Notes: generated by a model not told the origin, from the letters alone. Positions 1 to 12,094 are shown, counted from the first letter of the stretch. The stretch: 64,000 nt of DNA from Clitopilus passeckerianus (GCA_944990035.1 CALYLX010000022.1:62001-126000); one strand, 5' to 3'. Numbers and translations: made by a program.

Positions 1-519
1 TCCTCACCCTACGAACCCTTTCTCAGTTGCCGGCGGGCCGACATTCGAGGGTGGCCTCGTGCCACAGGAACGCAACGTTGCCGGCGCCTATTTCATGTCC
101 TCTAAATCCTCGAGGTGATGAAAGAAGAGGGCGGGAGAGGGTTTAGACGTTGGATTAGCCGCCGCAGCAGGGCAGGGCAGGGCAGAGTAGGAGACGAGTG
201 GATTGGAACAGGGAGGGATGTGTTGCGTTGCGTTGTTGTGTTTCCATGACCAATGACCAATGAGGGAAAGATCTGGCGCGATGACGAAGGTTCTGAGCCA
301 CATAACCTTCACCAGCCCCCACTGGGTTTGGTACATGGGCTGGGCAGTCTGGGCAGGTGACGTGCCCAGTTGGGTTGTGGACGGGTGTGGGTGTTGTGGT
401 AGTGGTGGTGGTGTTTGTTTTCCTCTGTTGGACTTGCATCTTATCTTTGATTTGTTCACCCTTCGATTTTGACCATATGTTTTCAATATTCAATGCTAAC
501 CCTCCCTCCCCGCCTTTAG
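1..519. other. 5' flank of kinase gene; N-lobe exons not placed
   Basis: The next gene's first recognisable exon begins at 520 after a good acceptor (CTAAC-like branch near 495-500, TTTAG at 515-519). I could not find an exon here encoding the glycine loop or the VAIK lysine. The stretch holds GC-rich sequence and a GTGGTG-rich run near 390-420. The missing exons may lie here in a form I do not recognise, or before the window. Confidence 0.5.
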
Positions 520-2217
520 CACATCTCTCACCCCTCAATAACACCCCTCCTCTCCTTTCTCTCAACACCCACGCACCACCTCCTCGTCTTGCCATATTTA
601 CCAGGTGGAGACCTCCTCTCGCTCGTCAACAGCGATACTGCATGGGAACGACTAAGGGAAAGCGTGGTTAAGCGGATATGGACCGAGCTCGTTGGCGCTG
701 TTGGGTGGATGCATAGTGTGGGGATCGTTCATAGGGATGTCAAGTTGGAGAGTGCGTCTTGTTTTCTCACCTCTTCCATCGACCCAGCCATTTATACTAA
801 CCTCGGGCTTACAGACATCCTCCTCACAACTTCCCTCTTCACCTCACTGACGCAAACATCGCAAGCGCCGACGGTGGGCGATCTACCCGAGGACCCGTTG
901 CCAGTAATTAAGGTGACGGATTTCGGGCTATCGCGGTTTGTGGATATTAGGACACCGGGGGAGAGGAGGAGGGATAGGTGTTTGAGGAAACGGAGGGAGA
1001 GGCAGCGGGCGGGTGTGTCGGTGGATCGTGGCAATGGTGTCAAGCATACTGGAGATGGACTAGACGAAGACCTAGACCTAGATGAAGACCAAGGAGACGA
1101 GGAAGGCGAAGGACCGTGGTTGACAACTCGCTGTGGGTCGGAGGCGTACGCTGCGCCCGAGTTGATCATGGCGCCTTCTTCATCGTTCGTTTCTCGCTCC
1201 CATAATAAGGGCCAAGTGGAGGAGGTGAGGCCGGCGGGAGCGTATGACGGGAGGGAGACGGATAGTTGGGCGTGTGGTGTTGTGCTTTATGCATTAATGA
1301 CGAGGAGATTGCCGTTTGGGGAGGGTGCTGTGGGAGGAGGAGCAGGGATGGGAGGCGGCATTGGGAGGGAGGGAGAGGGAGGAGGGGTGAGGATGACCCC
1401 GCAGCAGATGAGGTCTGCGAGAAGGGCGTGGTTGATGAGGATTGCGAGGGGGGAGTATGAGTGGCCTGAGGCGCCGTTGCCTTCGCCACATACAAATACG
1501 AATGGGCAGGCCCATGCACATCCTTGGGAAGTGAACGAGGAGTTGATGGGGCCGAGGTTGGTGGAGAGTGAGGGTGCGCGGAGGGTTGTCGGGAAGCTTT
1601 TGGTTAGGGATCCGAGGCGGAGGGCGAGGGTTGGGAGTTTGTGGAGTGATGTTTGGATGGGCGGGAGTGGGGAGGTCGAGGACCTGGTTGGGGAGAAGGA
1701 GGTGGAGGAAGAGGTCAAAATCATCATTGAAGACGACGATGAGAGTATGAAGGGTGATGATGGGCACGACGATGAGGATCAAATCATGCGCGACCTCAGA
1801 GACGATGGTGTCGTTGAAATTCTACAAGGAATGGACGATCTCTCTGTTGAAGAAGAACTCCGGCTCATGGAACAGCTCGAGGACGAACTGGAGCTAGCGG
1901 ACGAATCTGTATCTGCGACTTCGGCGTCTACGCATCCCGGTGATCAACCCAGGCTGCCGTATCATAAACATCGGCACCTTGTGCAAGATTGGGTGGATAT
2001 GCTTGAGGAGGGTGGGATAGTTGGGTATGGGTTCCACCAACAACATCAGCAGCAGAATGGACAGGATCAGAATGGGAACGGGAGTGGTGAGGGAGGAGAA
2101 GGAAGAACGGTGTCGAGAGGCGGGAGTTTGAAGAGTTTGAAGGGCAGACAGCAGACGAGGGGGTGGTTGGTTGAGGAGGATAATATCGATGATGTTGCGA
2201 GGAGAGAGGTGGTTTAA
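520..2217 (+). CDS. Serine/threonine protein kinase (5' part not resolved)
   Basis: Two exons are clear: 520-751 and 815-2217, joined over a 63-bp intron that splits the Asn codon of HRDVKLEN. The first exon opens with the alphaC-beta4 region (HISHPSITPLLSF) and the hinge (VLPYLPGGDLL). Then come the catalytic loop HRDVKLEN, DFGLSR, and the APE region (CGSEAYAAPELI). The subdomain IX Asp (TDSWACGVVLYAL) and the subdomain XI Arg (LLVRDPRRRA) follow. These residues mark an active kinase C-lobe. Between DFG and APE there is an insert of about 75 residues that is basic and then strongly acidic, so the activation segment is unusually long. The last 170 residues are acidic and Gln/Gly-rich with no known domain. 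The glycine loop and VAIK are not in what I can read, so the gene starts further upstream. Substrate and pathway are unknown. Confidence 0.85.
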   Translation, partial: HISHPSITPLLSFLSTPTHHLLVLPYLPGGDLLSLVNSDTAWERLRESVVKRIWTELVGAVGWMHSVGIVHRDVKLESASCFLTSSIDPAIYTNLGLTDILLTTSLFTSLTQTSQAPTVGDLPEDPLPVIKVTDFGLSRFVDIRTPGERRRDRCLRKRRERQRAGVSVDRGNGVKHTGDGLDEDLDLDEDQGDEEGEGPWLTTRCGSEAYAAPELIMAPSSSFVSRSHNKGQVEEVRPAGAYDGRETDSWACGVVLYALMTRRLPFGEGAVGGGAGMGGGIGREGEGGGVRMTPQQMRSARRAWLMRIARGEYEWPEAPLPSPHTNTNGQAHAHPWEVNEELMGPRLVESEGARRVVGKLLVRDPRRRARVGSLWSDVWMGGSGEVEDLVGEKEVEEEVKIIIEDDDESMKGDDGHDDEDQIMRDLRDDGVVEILQGMDDLSVEEELRLMEQLEDELELADESVSATSASTHPGDQPRLPYHKHRHLVQDWVDMLEEGGIVGYGFHQQHQQQNGQDQNGNGSGEGGEGRTVSRGGSLKSLKGRQQTRGWLVEEDNIDDVARREVV

Positions 2218-3231
2218 GAACGGTGAAAGCTTGAACTATTGGGGTTGCCTGGATGGAAAGGCGAGCTATGTCATTTCGAACGGCCAGTTGTTATTATTCT
2301 TATTTTCTTGGTCCCGTCGTCCCCGATGTTGTTGGTTTTGATATATTTGATGCAGATACCACTTTCTTCTCCCTCTCGTGTTTCTCCGCTAGTTATATCA
2401 TCTCGATACTATCTAGGTCATCGAGGGTCTCTCTGTCCTCAATGTACTTCTAGTCCCTGGTTTATTTATGGGTTTTGGTCAATCATTTGTCGAATTAGCA
2501 CCACCTTGTACATTATGTGATACTTTTTTTCATGCGTTGTAGCATTGTAGTTGCTGTAATTTTTGCATTATCCTTTGGTCTTGTATTGTCAAATCTGATT
2601 ATACCCACCCATATATTAACCTGTATTCCGGTGTGAACTTGGCTCCAGCTCAGCGTGTCCATTTAGGGGCCAGAGAAAATTTTGACGAGCGAAATGCAAA
2701 CCCGCGAACCTACCTTTCTTATATCCATCAAAAGGGGTTCAGCAATATGCGGTCGGTTATTACCAACACAAAGGCCTTTCGAGATCGAGGAAGTGAAAAA
2801 TACAGCTTTTCTATGTCACGAACAGGGTCATGACAACTCCTTAGAACTACATCAAGAAGACTCCTACATCCTCTTCGAGCTCCTCATAAAATGACAGCAT
2901 GCCCCTCCTCATCGTGGCACTCTCCCGTCGTCTCCATTCCAATAATATATTTGAGATTCCCTTCCCAATTCCCCATCTTGAACATGCATACGTTATCATC
3001 CGGATATACTTGACATGCAGCCTCCGGTTCTTCACCGCCTCTTCATACCCTTGTCTTACCTCACCCGCATCTCTCGTTTTGCATAATGCACGTCTTCGAT
3101 ACGGGCCATGGCTGCCCCGTTTTGTGAATATTCCCAGGTGAACTGGGCCTCAACCCCAGTCCGAGGAGCTCGATACTCTGCGTAAATTGGCGACACAAGG
3201 GCACCGGCGGCAAACCTCAAGCTTACATAAC
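2218..3231. other. Intergenic, kinase 3' end to Crinkler-like gene
   Basis: Pyrimidine-rich, AT-richer than the flanking exons. It should contain the kinase 3'UTR and the promoter of the next gene. No open frame with conserved features seen. Confidence 0.5.
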
Positions 3232-5249
3232 ATGCGCGCCTCAATAGAGCCAAAGTCAAACATTCAACGTCTCGCACCAATGGATATCGACTTTCACTAC
3301 CTATTCTTTGCAATATACCCGACACCTGAAAATGTACATCATATCTCCATATTCCCCCACCGCCTTCATATCAAGAATGTGGAGAATAAATGTCTTATAG
3401 ATGTCGTTGAATATATCATGGACAAAGAAGGCGTGAATGGGGTTGAAATTTGGAAGGTATGGGACAGATGTTATCACAGCTGTATGTTCTAGCTAACGAT
3501 GTCGCAGCTCAAGGATAGAGCTTCGATAGCTCCATCACACTTTACACAAATGATGCAGACAAAGGGGTCCTTGGACAATTTCGCTGCGGCTTTCCCTACT
3601 GATACCCCATTGCTGGAGCTCTATGGTGTAGAAAACGATCCTTCTCCGCGATTTCCTCGCCAAACGTTTGTTGCGATCAATACAATCAAAGGCACCGCGC
3701 CCTCTCTGCCTGTGGATTCATTGCCAAACGAAGCGGAGGATGATGTTCTAACTCGGATGACTAAAGGTATGTTCATGGTCTTCACTTTCTGCGCAGTGTG
3801 CATTATACTGACTAAGCGCCAGAATTTGACACCTTTGTGAAAGAATCGGGGGGCAACAAGACACCATCGGCCGCTGCAAAATCTACTTCGTATAACGAGC
3901 AACAAGGATCTAATCGTGCCATCCTCGACGGACGCGTGAATGCTACCTGTGGTGGCCCTAACTCGGCGCCTCCCATTACTCTATACCACCCTGTCTTTGC
4001 TACTTTCAATCAGCGCTGTCGTGACAATCACCCAGATATACCTGAGGATATTGTTCGTGAAACCGCCCGGTTAATGCGGACATTATCTACAATCTCACTC
4101 TCCGAGAAACCTCGAGACGAGGACGCACGTACAATTCTGGCGCGTATTCTCCAGGTCGGCATCAACAGGATATCAAACCAGGATCGGACGTCACCCGATT
4201 GGGCAGCTACCTGTTGCTCGTGGGATTCAGTTAGCATTGCCTATATGATTGCAGAACTAAAAGGAGAAGGTGGATCGGATCCTTCCGTTCAAGCTTCTTT
4301 TTCTTATACAAGGCATTTTACCCTTGATGAAGTCAGTGTGTCTCATCTTGCTACTGTATACTTTCTCATTTCCGAAATTTAGAGAACGCCAGTTACTCAA
4401 GCCTGCTCCTGTCCGGCATTCCTTATCGGCCTAATGGGCCCATAGATTGTTATCATGGGCGCTGTCATGATCTCTAAAACAATTATTCAACGCTTGACAC
4501 CATATGAATGGGTTGCTTGCAGCCGAACTCTTGACGATCAGCAAGTGATAGCACTTGCTCGGCGTCTGTACGCACTTCGGCTTTCGCTTCAGGATCTATC
4601 AACCTATTACCAGGAATTAACCCCTCCCACTGTGGAGGATGGCCGCATCCACCCTCGCTTCTGCCCCCACATCAACTCTTTCACCGATGATTCTGGGAAA
4701 TGCATTCATTTCGAATATGATTGTCCCTTAGAATCTGATCCCACCTGCGTAACTTATCTCGCTACCCGCAAAAATACCTCCTCCAAGATTGTCGTCAAAT
4801 TCGTCAAGCGTTATAGTGCTGAAGGCCATCGCTTGATGGCTCAGAATCAGTTTGCTCCTGAATTAATCTGCCACTCGGACTTAGGCGACTCCTACGATGG
4901 CCTCTTTCTCGTCATCATGGGCTATGTCGAGGGTAAAATTCTCTCTGAGATATATGGGGGTTCACCTCTACCTCCAGAGGTTATCAGCAGCGTCACTCGA
5001 GCTATGACCATTTTGAATCAGAAAGGATTCATTTTCCCGGATTTGCGCAGGCAAAATATTATGCTCCAATCAGGTGATGGGCCACTTGGGGAACGGATTC
5101 GTCTCATTGACTTTGACTGGGTATGCCATGAGACTGAGGACGCAAGATATCCTCTACACCTGTCTAGCGCAGTGCGGAATACATCTCAAGCTATCGATTA
5201 TGACCTCATCACTATAAAACACCAGCAAAATATGTTAGAAGTTTTGTAG
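3232..5249 (+). CDS. Crinkler-like kinase-fold protein, with an in-frame TAG
   Basis: Exons 3232-3456, 3508-3766, 3823-4331 and 4383-5249 join in phase over introns of 51, 56 and 51 bp. The start could also be the ATG at 3280. The N-terminus (FHYLFFAIY, then VEIWKLKDR) resembles the ubiquitin-like Crinkler N-domain. The C-terminus has a degenerate kinase fold: FPDLRRQNIM in place of HRDxxxxN and LIDFDW in place of DFG, a pattern common in agaricomycete multigene families. The frame is open except for TAG at 4443-4445. It falls just after the conserved-looking segment CSCPAFLIGLMGP, where I would expect an aromatic codon such as TGG. If splicing instead used the CATAG acceptor at 4445, the intron would be 4332-4445 and the frame would stay open, but 20 conserved residues would be lost. 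So this is either a one-base nonsense allele or a gene with a shortened product. The function is inferred only from family context. Confidence 0.6.
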
Positions 5250-5535
5250 GAGTGCATTGTTCGTCCCTGTTCTCCACGATACATTTGCTATAATCAAACA
5301 CGTATGTTTGGCTGTAATTCATCCCAAACCCGTAAACCATCCATTTTACATGACTTAAAGACTCGAAGATATACGCTCATAATCGTTTGAAGGTATGCGT
5401 TCGTATTCGTATCGGTAACGTTCAGCACTCGTATCACCTGGACCACTGGCGTTCATTACAGTATCAAGATAAGTACTTGAAATATTTTACAAGCTCTGTA
5501 TTATAGTGGGTACGATAAATCGTCCTGGGTAATGG

Positions 5536-8500
5536 TCAGCATCTAGCTGGGGTCATGAACACCAAATCCGCGTAGGCACTCATCCCTTGTAGAGCCAAGA
5601 TGTACAGCAGATTATTTCTGCACCGCTTCCTGAGGCCAACAACCTGCTCGGAATCCCTTTGCTCCTCGCATCTAACAATAGCCTCCTCATACACTTCCTT
5701 CGCGGCCTCCAGATTCCTCCCCATTACGTAGACTTCACCAATCTCTTCCAACACGAGCGCCACTTGCATATCGAATCCAAGGTCCTTAGATATCTCGAGT
5801 GAGGTGGACAGTGTCTCCGCTAACTCGTCGCCCCACATGGACAGGGCTTTCATGTATCGTGCCTTCATGAGGGAGGAGGTCGAAATCTCTGTACCAACGG
5901 GGCGTAGGCCGACTAGTGATTGCTGAGTGTTCTCGAAGGAAGCGTAGTATCGCAGCGTTTCTTCCACAGCATCCAGGCCCTCCTTCTGCTTGCCCATAGC
6001 CCCCAACAACCTCGAGATGGTATAGGTGCATGCAGCGGCTTCCCAAGACTTTCCTGACTGCGCGTAAATATCTCTAGCTTGCTGAAGGTCTTGCACGGCT
6101 CCAGAATGATCGACTTCCTCTTGCTTCATGTAAGCAGTGGCATTGAGGAATAAAGCCCGAATATTACTTTCTTCCATTCGAGCTCCAAGTCGTTGACGGG
6201 TTTGAGAAAGGAGGGAAGATATGAAGGTGGTAGGGGATTCCAGAGTCTTCAGATCCGGGCGGGTGTTGGCGATCTCCTCATAATAGTTTGGCTCATCCAT
6301 GGCAGAACGAAGGTTGATAAGAGCTTCAAATTCCGCTTGCGCGGATTTCTCCCAGTTTCCTGCTAATTGGAAGAGCTCACTTGCCCACGTCAACCCATCA
6401 TATCTCGAGATAGGTGACCCGCATATTGTGTTGACCGTCAGCAGAAGTTCGGCCTCGGCTTCAACATCTCCGATCTGCTTGGCGACGGCCATGGCGCCTT
6501 TGAGTTGCCCGAACTGTGGCTTGGTCCAGAACTGATACCAGGCGTATCCCACCAGTGCGCTCAGCATTCTGGAATACGAGGCTGTGGGTCCCTCGTAAGT
6601 GTATTCCGGAGGCTTGTCTTCATTGATACTTGGAGGAAAGTCGGCACCAGTGTCGAACACTGCGTCAACAAGGATCTTGGTGATGATATTGGATAAATTG
6701 GCTTCTTGAGAGGCGATTGCGTATAAGCTGGTCCCGAACCCAGTGTTGTTGGGTGATTCCACGGCCGGTTTGTGCTGGATTAAGAATTGATAGAGTCGGT
6801 CGTGAAAGCCGTCACGAATGTCGGAGGGTATTCGGTCACGTTGATTCATGTATGACTGGACTACTGGCAGCACATAGAGATGTGTGCTTGTACCCTCATC
6901 GCCATGAAGATCTCGAGTGACCACAAGCGCGGCCTCTCGGAGAGTTTCAAGGGCCTCCGAACTGGATACTCGGCGACCCAGATCGACCCAAATCGACAAG
7001 TCGCTGCGGTCAACACCCGATGGTAGCATAGATAGGACCTGGAGAAGCTGGATAGCACCAGGTGAGCCTTGGACGAACTTGCTTTGTATCGAGAGTTCGA
7101 TGGAACGTTCCATACCCTCTTCTGGCCGTGAAATCATGGATGGGCCGACTTTCTTCCACTCCATTAGCAGCTCTGTGGGCGTAGAGAGGGATCGTTTGGC
7201 TCGCTTCGCCATGAGCTCTATGGCGTAGGGTAAGTGTCCGATTTCCATCACAAGCTCCTTTAGGTCCGGCGCTTCAGTGAATGTTCGGGTGTCAATGGAT
7301 GCATAGAGTTGGCAAGAATGCTCTGAGTTGAGGGGAGAGAGCTTCTCAGAAGCCCAATGGTCAAGGGGAGCAAATTCCGATCTCATGGTGACGAGAACTG
7401 AGATGTGCGGTAATAGGTCGAGCGTTTCCAGGATCAGCTTGACTAGACTTTGATCCCCTTCAATCGGGTGCCATGCCGTCTCGAAATTGTCGAGAACAAG
7501 GATGCGAGGCTTATCGTCTTCTTCTAGTACCATCGTTATAGACTGGAATATATCGGCGTCATCGTTTTTTATCCCCAAAGAACGGGCGAGAAGTGTGAGG
7601 AATGCATTGGGAGAGTATGCACTAATGCATGGAATCCAATGTCGGCGTGTTGGAGGGAATGCTTCCTTAATGAGCGAATGATTCATAACTGCAACTGCAG
7701 TTGATGTTTTCCCCATTCCTCCAGGACCCAATATACAGATCCTAGCCGAATATTCTGCCAGCTGCTGGGCCAACTGGCCGGCAACATCAAAACGCCCAAG
7801 GAAATTTCGGGGCATCGGTGGCATCTTCATTATGGGGAAGCTCGAAGGGTTCTGGGTTTGTTTGGGCCTGGCTGCCACAAGAACTTGTACAGAGGCTTTG
7901 ATCTCATGTACATCATTCTGCATCGCTTGCATTCCTTTCGCAATCCCTGTTGATAGCCCGTGGGTGTCTGCGAGCTGGCTTTGTAAGCTGGCCAGGTCCT
8001 GGGAAGCTCGAAGGCCTTGTAGAGTCTGCCAAAGGGGCAAGTCATTAGTGCTGAATTACCTGCTTCAGGGTGAAGTTGCTAACCTGGAATTGATCTATGC
8101 CGTCCTGAAACGAAACGACACATTCTTCGATCACTTGCTGGTTTGGCGCGGATAAAACTCCAGCGAGGAAGCCATTCTGGCTGCTAATCTTGTTCAACCT
8201 TTCGGTAATCGTGGCGAATCGACTGGAATGGAAGATGAGAAATAATGTGATTTGGCAAGGTGAGGTACGTACTCTCGGAGATCGCGCAAGTCTTCTTGCA
8301 GCTCGGGGGATAGGGCCTTCGGCACATGAGGCGTATCATTGGTATTCTCTTTCGAGACTTTGGCAATCACCAATAGAAATTCTGTGATACGGTTCCTCAA
8401 GTCCCGTATCTTTGAACCCACCTCCGTGATTCCCTATGATTCAATAGACGGATGTTAGTTGCCTCTATCACCAGATACTATCAATGGATTTACCTGGCAT

Positions 8501-8832
8501 ATCTTGATAATAGAGACGCCGAGCTCAAGAACCTCTTTCAGGAGTGGCACAGGGGTTAAGCTCGCTGCAGTTGCAAGAATCTCGAGTGTCTGCTTCGTTC
8601 CTTCTATGGCGTACTCCTTCGCTGATGGTGTGTCTCCAATGGGATTTTTGTTGTTCTCTTTCGCTGGGGTAGCTGTAGCCGGCTTGTTTACATCCTTCGT
8701 TCCCAATCGTGCACCCGCACCCGGCTTCTTGTCATCAGGGCTCTGACGGTGTATAACTTGTCAGCAGCGTATTTCCAAGGGGGGTATCCCACTCACATGT
8801 AACCATCCACGAAACGTAGTTCTAAAGCCCAT
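5536..8832 (-). CDS. NLR-type receptor: MLKL/HeLo-like N-domain, NB-ARC, TPR
   Basis: Five exons join in phase: 8832-8797, 8742-8494, 8433-8273, 8222-8084 and 8025-5536, giving 1024 aa. Residues about 60-195 are amphipathic helices (PLLKEVLELGVSIIKICQ, LRDRFATITERLNKIS). They resemble the four-helix N-domain that fungal receptors share with MLKL, which in studied cases disrupts membranes. Next is the NTPase: Walker A GPGGMGKTSTA, Walker B RILVLDNFE, a sensor-like MRSEFAP and the GLPL-like GHLPYAIELM. The C-terminal 350 residues are TPR-like helix pairs, ending in GRNLEAAKEVYEEAIVRCEE. The expected behaviour is that a ligand on the TPRs drives nucleotide-dependent oligomerisation and releases the N-domain; this is family inference, not shown here. 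The gene converges on the Crinkler-like gene with 286 bp between them. A decayed relative of its TPR end lies at about 18.3-18.9 kb. Confidence 0.88.
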
Positions 8833-9564
8833 AATTTTTCCAAAGGCCCAGCCTTGAGAGAAAGATAGAAATTCGGTGAAATTGACAGCGCATCCTTCAA
8901 CAACAGCTTATAGCTCCCCCAAGCTCTGACAGCTTTTCACCTTTCTGGGTCACCGACGATCCTTGAATACAAAGAACAACTACTGGATGTAGCCGCGAGC
9001 CCAGTGATAAAGGACCTGAAGGGCAGGCTATCATATCCAGTATTCAGTTGTCATCCCAAGCTCCCGAGAGATGACAGGTTACGGCAGCATTTGCCTCGAA
9101 ACCAGGCGGCAAGTCGTCAACAGACATGGATACATAGGGTTATACAAGGACCAACAACACTAGATTTTGTCGACAACAAACGTGAGTTGTCGGAGGAAGA
9201 TGCTGGTAGTAACTGGGAATGACATCGGAACGGTTGAGTCGGGTCGGCAATGAGTCTAAGGGTGGCGGTGTAAGGAAAAGAATGCATGCCATATTTGGAG
9301 AACGTGGCGTAAATTGGTTCTTGTCCCAAGAATCAGCCATGCGTCGTTGGGCGATCCGAGCGCCGGGAAAGTAGGTGGAGAAATTGCTTCCGCAGGAGAA
9401 CAAGGAATAACCGATCGAGGATGCAAGAAATACCGAGTATCATCTCACCAGAGTCACCCAACCCGGAAGCCTCCTTGTCACAATTTTCGTGAAATATTCG
9501 ACGAAAAATCCGTATTCCATTTCAGGAAATAAACACCATAAGTCATAACCCAAGTATATAGCAC
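8833..9564. other. Intergenic, NLR promoter and MBL 3' flank
   Basis: 732 bp between two minus-strand genes. It should hold the NLR promoter and 5'UTR and the 3'UTR of the metallo-beta-lactamase gene. No conserved frame or obvious repeat seen. Confidence 0.5.
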
Positions 9565-10820
9565 CTACAACCTCAACCTATCAACCGGCATCTCCTCAAC
9601 GACCTTCTCCCCCAACACCTCCCACTGAACATGCGGATGCTCCCCGCCAATCCTCCTGACAACCCCATCCCTCTCCAGCTTCCTCAAATGCAATTGCACC
9701 GAATGCGCGGCAGGAAGCCACAAGCTCTCCGGATACGCAGCGTATATCACACCGACAACAGTCCAAGTCGTCCAATAGCTCGCCGGCTCAGGTGTGGAGT
9801 CAGGATCATCCGCACCCCCTGGGGGAGTCCCTTGTATTACCTTCAGAATCTGAGCTTCCCTATCTAGTCGATGCTGGATGTACGTCTTGATCAATTCTTT
9901 CCCGTCCTTCACGACAGGTCCATGGCCAGGGTAGAGCGAGATGTACTCAGTCTCCCCAGAGGAAGAGCCATTATCGAAATTGAGCATCTTCTGTAAACTC
10001 TCGAGGTATTCTCCAAGATCTTCGAACACGGCTGTGCCCTCCCCAAGAATGGTGTCAGCAGTGTAAAGGGCTTTGTCTTGCGGGACGTGGATGCAGATCG
10101 AGTCGGCTGTGTGTCCTGGGGTGTGTAAGATCCGGAGGCCGGCGTGGAGGAGGATTTGGTTATCGTGCAAAGGGTGGAATACCTCTCCCTTGGGTGAGGG
10201 GAGGTAGGAGTCTAATGGGAGCTTGGATATGATATCTGGGACGGTCCATCCTCCTCCAAAGTTCTTCTCTTTCCCGGAAGTTGCGTGGTCGTAAGGGAAT
10301 TTGTGTAGTCTGGGAGGAGTATATGTCCCGCCGGGATTACGTTCTTCAAAGAGCTGTTTGAGGAGCGCGAGAACGCTGGGGAGGCCATCGACATGGTCGT
10401 GGTGCCAGTGGGAGATTATGATGTCAGAGACGTCTGGAAAAGTGGGGTTGGATGGGAGAGCGGCTGTGGTTAGGGCGGATTTGAGGATTGGGATGTATTC
10501 CGCACGGCCTTCCCCTGTGTCGATTAGGGTGAATGGGTTGGCATTGCCAAGTATGTAAGTGTTTGTGCCTTTGGAAAGGATGGTTAAGCGGGGCGGAAGA
10601 GCCTTGTAAATGAGGGTAAGAACCTTGGAGGGTGAATTTGCCTGGGTTCTGGCGGAGGTTTAGCATAGCTCGAAATTACGACCACCGAGTACATACCTGC
10701 CCTAAAACTCGAACAACATTATCACTGACCTACATTCAAACGGTCAGAACTTCGAGCCTGAGATCACCGAGTCCAATTCCTTACTCGAGCAACGTTTGGT
10801 AGAGGTTCCAACTGCGCCAT
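9565..10820 (-). CDS. LACTB2-like metallo-beta-lactamase-fold hydrolase
   Basis: Four exons join in phase: 10820-10785, 10729-10697, 10648-10624 (25 bp) and 10568-9565, giving 365 aa. The first three exons are tiny and rebuild the family start: LPNVAR, VSDNVVRVLGQ, NPGKFTLQG, TNTYILG. The zinc site is complete. SHWHHDHVDG is the HxHxDH motif; TPGHTADS and LYPGHGP supply further ligands. The last 90 residues form a winged-helix-like tail, as in human LACTB2. LACTB2 is a single-stranded RNA endonuclease in mitochondria; fungal relatives are often only called beta-lactamase-like. No clear mitochondrial presequence is visible here, so location is open. The third intron has a weak GTTCTT donor and an AAAG acceptor, but it restores the conserved frame. 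Confidence 0.9.
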
Positions 10821-12094
10821 CAAGTCATTCAACGTATGCAATCTTCTGAGAAACGGTGAGAAACAACAAGCTGGACGTAGCCCCAACCTCTGGATTGGAT
10901 TGAATAAAGACGCAATCATGCTTACCCATGTGACTTTGCTTGACTCCCAATTCCCGGAGACAGAGAGTTGAAGTAGCCGGATACGGTGCTGTTCCCTACT
11001 CTACCCCATAGAAATCACTTCGTACAACTGGAGGTGCAAAACAAGATGTGATTGGTATAAGCACCGTTGTAGACGGCAGCAATATCGTCCCAATGGCTAT
11101 CTGCTAGTGAGCCCCAATGTCGGTGGCGAGTTGAGCCAACAGTCGGCAAACAACGGGGAGATTCTCACGCTTCGGCCGTGCTAATCTCCGCCACGGCGTG
11201 ACAGAGAGTTTCGTTGTTTGCAATCATTGCAACGTCCAACCTCGACGAATTCTATGGCATTCACAAGAATTCTATGGGACGTGACTAGAGATGTATGAGC
11301 AGCTGTTGCTTTCCGTCTTTCATGATAACCTTCTCGCAGATTCTCTATGATACTATGTCCTGGTAAAACTTCTAAGAAATACTCTGCACTGGTAGACCCT
11401 CCATGAGATACTATGGACGGGTCACACTTCTAGACGCTCGTTGCTCTATGGAGACAGTCTTGGACCGCCGATGTATAGTCGACAAATCTCTTGCGGCCGA
11501 CGTTAGACTCATACATTATGCTGCATATGCAGTTCACGGCGGGACAGAATGCTATTGGGATGACGTAGTCAATGCACCCAATTCAATATGCTCATGGCTG
11601 ACCGTCCTTTCCGCGCGGTGATGCGTCTTCGTTCTGTGCGTAACGGTGATAATTACCCGAGATTTTCAGGAGTATCGCCCAGACCTTTCGCACTGCTAAA
11701 CAATCAACTTGGAATTCAAATTGGAAAGGTTTTCATTCCGATATCACCACCACCCGCTCATACATGTTGCTCGAGGCCATAATTGTATGTGTCTTACCCG
11801 CTTACTTACCTGCTTAATCGCGCAAAGAAGCGCCCTCGAAAGTCACCAGATCCCCCATGAGGTCCATTCCAGCTACCGTACCTTTCTATGAGCAGAAACA
11901 TTGGGCTTGGCTTGAGGCTTGGCTCGCCTCACGAGAAACCTTCAGTTTCACTCGGAAGATCGAGGCCAATTCTTGACGATGTGCGGGGCTGGGCCTGAGA
12001 CTCCAATATGTCGTATAAGAAGGGTGAGGACTTGACTGAGGACAGACCAGCAACTTCTGCCCGCTCTTACCTCACTGCACACACCGCTGCAGTC
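10821..12094. other. Long intergenic region between divergent genes
   Basis: 1.27 kb separates the metallo-beta-lactamase start (minus) from the Cys-repeat gene start (plus), so it should carry both promoters. Around 11346-11375 and 11403-11435 there is an imperfect direct repeat (each copy has GATACTATG and ends ACTTCTA). I see no conserved coding frame. Confidence 0.5.

Noticed and set aside
2..118. Open frame that could be the 3' end of an upstream gene.
   Set aside because: About 39 codons ending in TGA, with no recognisable motif. It does not join in phase to the kinase exon at 520. Too little to call.
11272..11440. Imperfect direct repeats considered as a transposon end.
   Set aside because: Short, diverged, with no inverted ends, target-site duplication or transposase frame.
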